Below, one piece after another: positions 1-5,948 of a stretch of DNA of 7,415 nucleotides; the stretch's first letter is position 1; every line of letters begins with the position of its first letter. Source of the stretch: Nocardioidaceae bacterium (GTDB lineage: Bacteria; Actinomycetota; Actinomycetes; Propionibacteriales; Nocardioidaceae); NCBI GenBank assembly GCA_013698435.1, contig JACCVA010000405.1:1-7415 (forward strand). Reading direction: 5' to 3'. Position numbers and translations under genes: made by a program. Under the pieces are notes generated by a model. It did not search any database. It saw only the letters and a program-made list of their open reading frames with translations, and was not told the DNA's origin.

Positions 1-145
1 GCGGTGTCAGCGCGGGGGTGTGGTCGGCACTGAGCCGGTACGCCCTGCCACCGGCGGAGTCGGCGAGCCAGACATCGTCGTCGGCAACGAAGGTCAGGAG
101 ATCACCGCGAACATGGGGGAAGCGCAGGTAGCCATCGGTCGTCAT
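1..145 (-). CDS. Tricorn-like S41 family peptidase, N-terminal fragment
   Basis: An open frame starts with ATG at 145-143 and runs off the left edge after 48 codons. The translation starts MTTDGYLRFPHVRGDLL and continues with TFVADDDVWLADSAGGRAYRLS. The G-Y-L-R-x-P-H-V-x-G-D start and the D-D-V-W-L...G-G-R-A-x-R-L-S pattern are typical of the first beta-propeller blade of bacterial tricorn proteases. These are large (about 1,050-1,100 residue) cytosolic serine peptidases that process peptides released by other proteases. A Shine-Dalgarno-like AGGG lies 7 nt before the ATG, which supports this start. No catalytic residue is in the window, so the call rests on the N-terminus alone. A plain WD40/TolB-like propeller protein is the main alternative. 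Confidence 0.72.
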   Translation of the reverse strand, partial: MTTDGYLRFPHVRGDLLTFVADDDVWLADSAGGRAYRLSADHTPALTP

Positions 146-159
146 GCAGCGACCCTAGC

Positions 160-208
160 GACCGCCACACCCCGGCGGTCAACCTCGTTGGCTTGCCCGC
201 TACGGGCA
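160..208 (-). terminator. Tandem hairpins between the reductase and peptidase genes
   Basis: Two perfect inverted repeats lie between the stop of the DHFR-like gene (239) and the start of the tricorn-like gene (145). One is TGCCCG/CGGGCA at 194-199 and 203-208, a 6-bp stem with a 3-nt loop. The other is GACCGCC/GGCGGTC at 160-166 and 174-180, a 7-bp stem with a 7-nt loop. Neither is followed by a T-run on the minus strand. They could be a tailless terminator of the kind proposed for actinobacteria, or operator/attenuator sequences for the peptidase gene. Their function is inferred. Confidence 0.35.
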
Positions 209-238
209 CTTGCTGTGCTTACCAATTGCAGCTCGGGA

Positions 239-776
239 TCAGCGCAGGACGCGGCACCAGAGGTTGCTCACGTGGGACGGCGACGCGACATCACGGCGCT
301 CGAGGGCCACGTCGGTGCCGCCCGTCACCCGGAACAGCGGCGTGCCGTCGCCGAGCAGCACTGGCGCTACAAGGGTGAGGATCTCGTCGAGCAAACCGTG
401 CTCCAGGCACTGTCGTGCCACATCGGCGCCGAGGACATTGACGTATGCGCCTCCAGCGGCCGCCTTGGCGGCCGCAACTGCGTCCTGCAGGTTGTCGACG
501 AAGGTGATACCAGGCGGCGACGTCTCTGGGGCGTGCCGGGTCAGGACGAACTGTGGACCTTCCCACCGCCGAACGCTTGCCCTCCTTCTCGGTGCCGCGG
601 TGCGGGTCATCACCGACGTACCTGCGATGTCCGACCAACAGGGACCCGATCTGCTGGATGAGTTCGTCCACGACAGGATTCGGGCCGAGATGTGGCGCCA
701 GCCACGACATGTCGCCGCCGGGGCCGGCGATGTAGCCGTCGGGGGACATCGTGACGGAGTAAATAAGCTTGGCCAT
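239..776 (-). pseudogene. RibD C-terminal/DHFR-like reductase, frameshifted
   Basis: The start ATG at 776-774 is preceded by AAGGA about 8 nt upstream. Residues 1-70 (MAKLIYSVTMSPDGYIAGPG..., then VGDDPHRGTEKEG) match the N-terminal half of dihydrofolate-reductase-like proteins of the RibD_C/YwjB type, NADPH-dependent oxidoreductases of mostly unknown substrate. The frame then breaks. The continuation (WEGPQFVLTRHAPE..., then GGAYVNVLGADVARQCLEHG and DEILTLVAPVLLGDGTPLF) is in another frame starting at 565, with one extra base (or two missing) close to 566. Joined, the two pieces give about 178 residues, near the usual family length, and the end at 239-241 (TGA) is natural. Without the shift the first frame reads on as arginine-rich nonsense. 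This is either a recent pseudogene or a single base-call error. Nothing else in the gene looks decayed. Confidence 0.75.
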
Positions 777-1019
777 CACCAATTCCTTCCACACACGGTC
801 CGCGGTCGCCGGACGTATCTGAATGCTAGGACTGGCTGAACTTGCTGACTGCCGTCATGAGTCCTATACCGGCGTCCGGCGTCTCGCCAAGGGCCGGGCC
901 AACCATTGAGCTCGAGCCGAGTAACGCTTCCCCGGCGACCAAGCTTGTACGCGCCGAGGTCGCCACGATGAGTGCACCTGTCTTGTCTCGGGGCGCGCGC
1001 CGGAGTCAAGGTCGAGGGA
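777..1019. other. Stretch with no assignable gene between two damaged genes
   Basis: No recognisable gene lies here. On the minus strand one frame is open from about 1003 to a TAG at 828-826. It encodes a plausible but unplaced sequence (…KTGALIVATSARTSLVAG…, ending MTAVSKFSQS) and has no good start codon with a ribosome binding site. It could be the decayed tail of a gene once downstream of the MFS transporter, or only a chance open frame in GC-rich DNA. The promoter of the reductase gene should lie between 777 and about 850. I see no convincing -35/-10 pair there. Confidence 0.35.
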
Positions 1020-1507
1020 TCACTCCAGGGGTTGTGTCCTGGTGTGGTCAAATGCGGAGCCGAGCCGCAGCACGAGTCCGGCGCCGATGATCATGACGAC
1101 TCCGACCGAGACCAACCCCCATTTCGCCTCCCCGAGCCGGTCGGTCAGCCAACCCACCCAGTACGGACCGGCGAAGCCGGCGAGGTTCCCGATTGCGTTC
1201 ACGGTCGCGATCCCTGCCGCTGCCGCAGCACCTATCAGGAACGCGGTCGGCAGCCGCCAGAAGCCCGGGAACGAGGCCATGATCGTCACCGCACACACGG
1301 ACAGCCCGGCATACCCAACCCAGGGCGAAGCCGTGGCGAAGGCCGTGACGGCCAGCGCCAGCCACCGATGGTCATGGCGATGGCAGTCAGTCCCGCCGGC
1401 TGGTTACGACCGGCGACCAGTCGGTCCGACAGCACGATGGCAACTGTCCCGAGGGCGTAAGGTGCCGCCGTCAGCAAGGTGACATTGAAGGTTAGGTCGG
1501 CGAACTG
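1020..1507 (-). pseudogene. MFS transporter remnant, C-terminal half only, frameshifted
   Basis: Two minus-strand pieces together resemble helices 7-12 of a major facilitator transporter, best like the anion:cation symporter (ACS) group that moves organic acids. The first piece, open from 1507, reads FNVTLLTAAPYALGTVAIVL, as in the family's LLTAIPY helix 7. The second, in another frame from roughly 1430 to the TGA at 1022-1020, reads R-W-L-A-L-A-V-T-A-F-A-T, then FPGFWRLPTAFLIG, then ATVNAIGNLAGFAGPYWVGW and LTDRLGEAKWG. The last parts match the helix 10-12 signature (F-W-x-L-P-T-x-F-L-x-G, N-x-x-G-N-L-x-G-F-x-G-P). A frameshift lies around 1400-1440. A TAA at 1510-1508 closes the frame upstream, and no N-terminal half is found between 1510 and the divergent permease at 1687. 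It is about half the normal 430 residues and cannot work as a transporter. The exact substrate group is uncertain. Confidence 0.7.
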
Positions 1508-1635
1508 TTACGACGCCCTTGTCAATTCGGCCGCGGCTGTAGCGCCTTGACAGGACGGTCTGAAGCTACCAACCAAAGGCTCATTCGGTCGCTCGGATGG
1601 CGATGCGTCCTTGCCGTTGTTCGCGCGGCCGTCGT

Positions 1636-1665
1636 ACCTTGGTTCGACCGGTTCAGACCTCGGTT
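1636..1665 (+). promoter_or_regulatory. Spaced direct repeats upstream of the permease (possible operator)
   Basis: ACCTTGGTT (1636-1644) recurs as ACCTCGGTT (1657-1665), with 8 of 9 bases identical and starts 21 bp apart, so on the same DNA face. Between and overlapping them, GGTTCGACC (1641-1649) is directly followed by GGTTCAGACC (1650-1659). The block ends about 20 bp before the permease ATG and just before its ribosome binding site (AGAAGGGA, 1674-1681). A regulator binding site is a reasonable inference. Chance repetition in a GC-rich sequence cannot be excluded. Confidence 0.3.
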
Positions 1666-1686
1666 GAATAATCAGAAGGGACGCCC

Positions 1687-3195
1687 ATGACCAACGTCAG
1701 CCCTGACGGGTCTGCTTCCGAAGAACACGTGGTCAACGAGTTCGGCTACCGACAGGAGCTGCGTCGCACTCTTCGCCAGTTCTCCGTATTCGCGGTGGCG
1801 TTTTCCATTATCTCGATCACGACTGGCATCTTCCTCAACTACTCGTTTGCGTTCAGCGAACTGGGACCTGCCAGTATTTGGACGTGGCCCCTCGCCGCGG
1901 TGGGGCAGACGCTCGTGGTGCTCGTGCTGGCAGAGCTTGCGACCCGGATCCCGCTGGCCGGTGCGAACTACCAGTGGGCGTCGCGACTCGTGGGTCCCAC
2001 CTACGGGTGGTTCGTTGGTGCGCTCGGCATACTCAATCTCGCCGTGGGGCTGCCGGGCATCATGCTCCTGGCCGCTTCGCCGCTGCTGGAATATGTGCTC
2101 GGCATCGCCGCTCCCAGCCCACGGCTCACGCTGTTCCTCGCGCTCCTCATCCTGACCGTCGCTTATCTGATCAACGTGATCAGCGTGCAGGTCGCGGCTC
2201 GGGTGAATAACATCGCGGTCTTCACCGAGATCTTGGGCACGGTCGTGCTTGCAGTGGGGTTGTTTGTCTTGTGGGTCGCCGGATATAAGGACACCGGTCA
2301 TGGCATCGGCTATCTGGGGCACGCGGTGCACCCGCCGGGCCAGTCGTACTTCTACGCGATCGTGCTCGCTTCGCTGCTCGGCATCTACACGATCGTGGCC
2401 TTCGAGACTGCCGCTGACATGTCCGAGGAGGCGGTGGATGCGCAGCGTTCGGTGCCGCGGGCAATGATCGGCGCTGTCGTCATCTCCGCTGTGCTCGGGA
2501 TGATTGTGCTCATTGGCTTCACTATTGCTATTCCTAGCGACGCCGTCATCGCCGAGGGCGGGCTGCCGGGCGTGTTCCAGTACTGGATCGGCTCGGGGCT
2601 GGCGAGGACCTTTGTCGGGATCGTCGTCTTCTCGATGTTCGCCTTGACAGTGGTCGGTGCCGCGGCGAGTGCTCGGCTGTTGTTCGCTATGGCGCGGGAC
2701 AACATGCTTCCCGGCTCGAAGGCGATCGCGCGGGTGAACCGAAGGACCTTGACGCCTCTGCCGGCGCTGCTGGTGTCCTACACACTCTGCGTCGCTGTCA
2801 TGGTTTACGGCTACAACAGCGGAAACGCCTTCGGGACGCTTGTCGGCGCGACCGCCTTGGCTCCGTATCTTGTCTACCTGCTCACGGTGATCGCTTATGG
2901 CGCGAAGCGTCGGCGGCTCGAGACGCTCCCTGGCGCTTTCAATCTCGGCCGTTTCGCGGTGCCGGTGTTCGTGGCGGCGCTCGTGTGGCTGGTGGCTGCG
3001 GTGTTGGCGCTGTCGTTGCCTTCGGAGTTCCACAAAGCCGTCTACTACGTCGTCGGTGGTCTCGTGCTGGCGACGCTGTGGTGGTTGTTCGCCCTTCGTC
3101 CGCGGATCAAGAAGGGCGCGGCCGGGCCGATGATGGTGCGCGACGTAGCCGCGTCCGACCCGTCTGCAGAGTCACCGAGCCCAACAGGCCGATGA
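1687..3195 (+). CDS. APC superfamily permease, amino acid/choline transporter (ACT) type
   Basis: This is a 502-residue integral membrane permease with the length and 12-helix pattern of the amino acid-polyamine-organocation superfamily. Family members import amino acids, GABA, choline or similar amines by cation symport or antiport. Residues 1-30 are a polar cytoplasmic N-terminus. Helix 1 (about 32-52, AFSIISITTGIF) carries the unwound substrate-binding motif typical of the ACT/GABA-permease group. Helix 6 and the next loop (about 222-250) read FETAADMSEEAVDA, another hallmark of that group. The loop near 328-342 has SARLLFAMARDNMLP, matching the conserved S-R-x-x-x-A-x-x-R-D-x-x-x-P motif. 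The C-terminus (471-502) is a charged, Pro/Ser-rich tail. The start is supported by AGAAGGGA 5 nt before the ATG. The stop overlaps the next gene's start (ATGA), so the two are almost certainly co-translated. The substrate cannot be read from the sequence. Confidence 0.93.
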   Translation: MTNVSPDGSASEEHVVNEFGYRQELRRTLRQFSVFAVAFSIISITTGIFLNYSFAFSELGPASIWTWPLAAVGQTLVVLVLAELATRIPLAGANYQWASRLVGPTYGWFVGALGILNLAVGLPGIMLLAASPLLEYVLGIAAPSPRLTLFLALLILTVAYLINVISVQVAARVNNIAVFTEILGTVVLAVGLFVLWVAGYKDTGHGIGYLGHAVHPPGQSYFYAIVLASLLGIYTIVAFETAADMSEEAVDAQRSVPRAMIGAVVISAVLGMIVLIGFTIAIPSDAVIAEGGLPGVFQYWIGSGLARTFVGIVVFSMFALTVVGAAASARLLFAMARDNMLPGSKAIARVNRRTLTPLPALLVSYTLCVAVMVYGYNSGNAFGTLVGATALAPYLVYLLTVIAYGAKRRRLETLPGAFNLGRFAVPVFVAALVWLVAAVLALSLPSEFHKAVYYVVGGLVLATLWWLFALRPRIKKGAAGPMMVRDVAASDPSAESPSPTGR

Positions 3196-4508
3196 CAGGG
3201 GCGTCGTCGGCGTGGCGGAACTGGGCTCGCAATCAGACGGCCTACCCGGCTCTGATCGAGCATCCGGCCGACGTCGACGACGTGGCTCAGATTGTGAAGC
3301 AGGCAGCCGAGGCGGGACGTACGGTGAAAGTCGCTGGTTCGGGCCACTCGTTCACCGCGGCGGCCGTAACCGACGGCACGTTGCTGCACCTAGACCGGCT
3401 CGCTGGTGTGCTTGATGCAGACGCGGAAACCGGCCTGGTCACGGTACAGGCGGGAATGCCCCTGCACGTTCTGAACCGTACGCTCGCGTCGACCGGTCTG
3501 GCGATGTCCAACCTGGGGGACATCGACCTGCAGACCGTCGCCGGCGCGATCTCGACAGGGACGCACGGGACCGGCGCCCGGCTGGGCGGGCTTGCGACCC
3601 AGGTGCGTCGGCTCGAGATCGTCCTGGGTGACGGCTCGGTAGTGGAGTGCTCAGCGACCGAGCGGCCTGGTCTGTTCAGCGCAGCGCGGGTCGGGCTGGG
3701 TGCGCTCGGGGTGCTGACGGCGGTCACCCTCCAGTGCGAACCGGCGTTCGTCCTGCACGCGCGGGAAGGGGCGATGGCGATCGACCGGGTTATGGCCGAC
3801 CTCGACGAAATGGTCGAACGCAACGAGCACTTCGAGTTCTTCTGGTTCCCGCACACCGACGCGGCCATGGTCAAGCAGAACAACCGGCTGGAGCCTGGCG
3901 AGCCACGACAGCCGCTGAGTCGGGCGCGCTCGTGGGTTGAGGACGAGCTGCTCGCCAACGCCGCCTTCGAGGTGGTCTGCCAGTTGGGCCTGCGCAGACC
4001 TTCGCTGATCCCGAAGATCAACCGGCGAAGTGTGCGGCTGATGGGCGCACGGACATACACGGCGCCGTCGCACGAGGTCTTCTCCTCGCCACGTCGGGTG
4101 CGGTTCGTCGAGATGGAGTACGCCGTCCCCCGCGCCGCGGTGCATGAGGCGTTTGCCGCGATCCGCGCCGTGATCGAGCGCGAGCAGCTGATGGTGTCGT
4201 TCCCGGTCGAGGTGCGCGTGACGAAGGGCGACGACATCCCGCTGTCGACGGCGGTGGGCCGCGACTCGGCCTATCTCGCGGTCCACATGTACCGGGGCGA
4301 GCAGGACTACGAGCGCTTCTTCCGGGCCGTCGAGCGCGAGCTGACCGCCTTGGACGGACGACCGCACTGGGGCAAGCTGCACTATCGGAACTCGGCGGAT
4401 CTGCGGCCGGTGTATCCGCAGTTCGATGAGTTCCTCGCGGCCAGAGACGAGGCCGACCCTGAGCGCGTGTTCCGCAACGCCTATCTCGACCGAGTGCTCG
4501 GCCGGTGA
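3192..4508 (+). CDS. L-gulono-1,4-lactone oxidase/D-arabinono-lactone oxidase family flavoprotein
   Basis: This is a 438-residue FAD-dependent oxidoreductase of the vanillyl-alcohol-oxidase fold, close in length to the mycobacterial L-gulono-1,4-lactone dehydrogenase. The FAD-binding domain (about 15-185) contains VAGSGHSFT at 47-55. His52 aligns with the histidine that carries covalent FAD in animal gulonolactone oxidase. LSNLGDIDLQTVAGAI-type and STGTHGTG (121-128) motifs follow, then RVGLGALGVLTAVTLQCEP near 166-184. The C-terminal ALO domain has FFWFPHTD (216-223), PVEVR...KGDDIPLS (338-352) and the family HWGK motif at 392-395. Members oxidise sugar lactones or alditols, some using oxygen and others using other acceptors. 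No signal peptide or membrane helix is seen. The ATG overlaps the permease stop by 4 nt. No strong Shine-Dalgarno sequence precedes it, fitting translational coupling. A longer in-frame opening upstream runs through permease codons and is not the real start. The substrate is unknown, and its place beside a permease and an aldolase hints at a role other than ascorbate synthesis. Confidence 0.9.
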   Translation: MTGASSAWRNWARNQTAYPALIEHPADVDDVAQIVKQAAEAGRTVKVAGSGHSFTAAAVTDGTLLHLDRLAGVLDADAETGLVTVQAGMPLHVLNRTLASTGLAMSNLGDIDLQTVAGAISTGTHGTGARLGGLATQVRRLEIVLGDGSVVECSATERPGLFSAARVGLGALGVLTAVTLQCEPAFVLHAREGAMAIDRVMADLDEMVERNEHFEFFWFPHTDAAMVKQNNRLEPGEPRQPLSRARSWVEDELLANAAFEVVCQLGLRRPSLIPKINRRSVRLMGARTYTAPSHEVFSSPRRVRFVEMEYAVPRAAVHEAFAAIRAVIEREQLMVSFPVEVRVTKGDDIPLSTAVGRDSAYLAVHMYRGEQDYERFFRAVERELTALDGRPHWGKLHYRNSADLRPVYPQFDEFLAARDEADPERVFRNAYLDRVLGR

Positions 4509-4680
4509 CTGCCACGCCCTCATCCGGCCACGTACGACAGGCGGAACGGGGGCAACGGGGGCGAGCCCTGAGCCTCCGCGGTCGGGCTAGTGCCAAGTTG
4601 ACCCCTCGGCCCGGGTGGCGAGCTGAACCGGTACCAGCGGCACCATCGACCCCCCGAGAACCTCGAACGAAGGCGCGGCC
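4509..4680 (+). other. 172-nt intergenic stretch with a 9-bp tandem repeat
   Basis: AACGGGGGC occurs twice head to tail (4545-4553 and 4554-4562). A short inverted repeat CGAG-AAC-CTCG (4655-4665) sits just before the ribosome binding site GAAGG (4669-4673), which is 7 nt from the next ATG. TTGACC at 4598-4603 could be a -35 box, but no matching -10 hexamer is visible. I see no gene. It is unclear whether the aldolase-like gene is transcribed with the two upstream genes or from its own promoter here. Confidence 0.4.
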
Positions 4681-5691
4681 ATGAATCTCTGTGACCTTAC
4701 GACGCCGGCACTGGTCGTCGACGAAGCGGCAATGGAGCGGAACTTGTCGACGATGAGCAGCCACCGACCGGGTGCGCGGCTGCGTCCCCATGTCAAGGCG
4801 CACAAGACGACGGAACTCGCCCGGCGGCAACACACCCACGGCCATCGTGGTTTCACGGTGGCCACGGTGCGGGAGGTCGTCGGGATGGCCGAAGCTGGGT
4901 TGGGCGACGACCTGCTGCTTGCTAACGAGGTCCTCGACATGCGGCGCCTTCGCGCCGTCGTTGAAGACGGTGCGCGCGTGACGGTGGCGGTCGACTCCGA
5001 GCCGGTCGTGCGTGCGGCCGTCGAGGGGGGAGTGCTCGAGGTCCTCATCGATGTGAATGTCGGGCTTCCCCGCTGCGGCGTCGCCCCGGACGGGGCCGGT
5101 GCCCTGGCTGACCTGTGCCGCTCACTCGGGCTCGATGTGCGGGGAGTGATGGGCTACGAGGGGCACCTCATGCTCCTCGCGGACCCCTCCGACCGACTGC
5201 GCCAGACCGAGCAGTGCATGGAACTGTTGCTCCGCGCGCATGCCGACGTAGGCGGGGACGTCATCTCCGGCGGCGGCACCGGCACCTGGATCAGCAACAC
5301 CTGGGTCACGGAACTGCAGGCGGGGTCGTACGTGCTGATGGACTCGGCCTACGCCGCGATCCCGGACGTGACCTTCGAGCAGGCGCTGACCGTGTTGACC
5401 ACCATCGTGTCGGTCAACACCGCCGGCTGGGCCGTCGCGGATGCCGGGCTCAAGGCGTTCGGGATGGACCACGGCAATCCGACCGTCCCTGGAGCCGACG
5501 TGTGGTTCTGCTCCGACGAGCACACCGTCTTCGCGATGCGGGACGGTGCGCCCTTGCCCGCCGTCGGTGAACGGATCCAGATGGTGCCTGCGCACGTCGA
5601 CCCGACATGCGCGCTGCACGAGCAGATGTACCTGGTGGACCCTCACGGCGTCGTGCGGGAAACGTGGCCGGTGGACCTTCGCGGCTGGTGA
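4681..5691 (+). CDS. PLP-dependent alanine-racemase-fold enzyme, D-threonine aldolase type
   Basis: This is a 336-residue fold-type III PLP enzyme of the D-threonine aldolase/D-serine dehydratase group. It has an alanine-racemase N-terminal barrel and a C-terminal beta domain. It starts TPALVVDEAAMERN (8-21), and RPHVKAHKT (35-43) places the Schiff-base lysine at Lys39. IDVNVGLPRCGV (123-134), MGYEGH (157-162) and the phosphate-binding SGGGTGT (196-202) follow. ELQAGSYVLMD (211-221) and DAGLKAF (254-260) are also typical. Near the end, VPAHVDPTCALHEQ (302-315) gives His305-x-Asp307. Metal-binding His-x-Asp is seen in D-threonine and 3-hydroxyaspartate aldolases, whereas D-serine dehydratases have His-x-Cys. 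Aldol cleavage of a beta-hydroxy-D-amino acid to glycine plus an aldehyde is therefore more likely than deamination. It is slightly shorter than typical members (about 370-400). The start is supported by GAAGG 7 nt upstream. Exact substrate and metal are inferred from family knowledge. Confidence 0.87.
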   Translation: MNLCDLTTPALVVDEAAMERNLSTMSSHRPGARLRPHVKAHKTTELARRQHTHGHRGFTVATVREVVGMAEAGLGDDLLLANEVLDMRRLRAVVEDGARVTVAVDSEPVVRAAVEGGVLEVLIDVNVGLPRCGVAPDGAGALADLCRSLGLDVRGVMGYEGHLMLLADPSDRLRQTEQCMELLLRAHADVGGDVISGGGTGTWISNTWVTELQAGSYVLMDSAYAAIPDVTFEQALTVLTTIVSVNTAGWAVADAGLKAFGMDHGNPTVPGADVWFCSDEHTVFAMRDGAPLPAVGERIQMVPAHVDPTCALHEQMYLVDPHGVVRETWPVDLRGW

Positions 5692-5708
5692 TCACGCAAG
5701 GCCCCGCA

Positions 5709-5812
5709 GACCGTGTGGAGGCCTGCGCGGCGTGGGTGCTCGAGTCGCGGATGCCGCGGGGCTTCTCGTGCTGCCCCATCCAGAGCCCCTCGGCGTAGCC
5801 GCACCACCGGTC
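5709..5812 (+). ncRNA. Candidate structured RNA element (long interrupted hairpin)
   Basis: The segment folds on paper into one rod of 30 Watson-Crick pairs: 5709-5713/5808-5812, 5715-5718/5804-5807, 5727-5731/5798-5802, 5734-5736/5787-5789, 5738-5741/5783-5786, 5749-5752/5778-5781 and 5758-5762/5773-5777, closed by a 10-nt loop (5763-5772). Large bulges sit mainly on the 5' arm (8, 7 and 5 nt). Shorter hairpins that exclude parts of the rod are also possible: CGCGG-ATG-CCGCG at 5746-5758, CGGC-GTA-GCCG at 5791-5801 and CGCAG...CTGCG at 5705-5727. That two-state layout is what one expects of a cis-regulator. It lies between the aldolase stop and the cpaF-like gene, so it could be a 3' element, a cpaF leader or a separate RNA. 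The strand is not proven because both strands fold alike. I do not recognise a known riboswitch core. GC-rich DNA makes some folding likely by chance. Confidence 0.38.
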
Positions 5813-5825
5813 ACTTGGGTGTTGT

Positions 5826-5834
5826 TTGTCCACA
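5826..5834 (+). promoter_or_regulatory. DnaA-box-like 9-mer TTGTCCACA
   Basis: TTGTCCACA is an exact match to the DnaA box preferred by high-GC actinobacteria. It is a single copy with no visible cluster, AT-rich unwinding region or dnaA/dnaN genes, so it is not an origin. A lone box upstream of a gene can bind DnaA as a regulator or be a chance match. Confidence 0.35.
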
Positions 5835-5840
5835 ACTTGG

Positions 5841-5948
5841 TGTTCAGGGCTAGTCAGGCTGTTCGGGCGTTTGGCACACTCCCAGAGTCGTCGCACCGGG
5901 ACGGGGCTGATTGTCGTGAGTCGCACTCTCACTACAGGTGGCCGGTCC
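5841..5948 (+). promoter_or_regulatory. Leader of the cpaF-like gene with small repeats and ribosome binding site
   Basis: TGTTCAGGGC (5841-5850) is nearly repeated as TGTTCGGGC (5860-5868). GTGAG (5916-5920) pairs with CTCAC (5928-5932) around a 7-nt loop, and this hairpin ends 3 nt before the Shine-Dalgarno AGGTGG (5936-5941), which is 7 nt from ATG 5949. This spacing makes 5949 the best start. A GTG at 5916 with GGGG upstream is the second choice and would place the hairpin inside the coding region. No clear -35/-10 pair is visible. Confidence 0.4.

Noticed and set aside
20..839. Plus-strand open frames of 213 and 209 codons at the left end
   Set aside because: They lie opposite the tricorn-like start and the two halves of the DHFR-like gene, and their translations have no recognisable features.
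1547..1575. TTGACA (1547-1552) as a -35 box for the permease
   Set aside because: It matches the consensus, but no acceptable -10 hexamer lies 16-18 bp downstream.
1672..3033. A 453-codon open frame on the minus strand opposite the permease
   Set aside because: The product is low-complexity and rich in H, R, E and D, with no fold or motif. It is the antisense shadow of the intact permease, a common result of high-GC codon bias.
3287..4523. Long minus-strand open frames opposite the lactone-oxidase-like gene
   Set aside because: They have R/S-rich sequence without family motifs. The plus strand carries a complete, motif-rich protein over the same bases.
5607..5798. Small plus-strand frame running from the aldolase 3' end into the hairpin region
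   Set aside because: It starts inside the aldolase gene with no ribosome binding site, and its intergenic part is better explained by the self-complementary structure.
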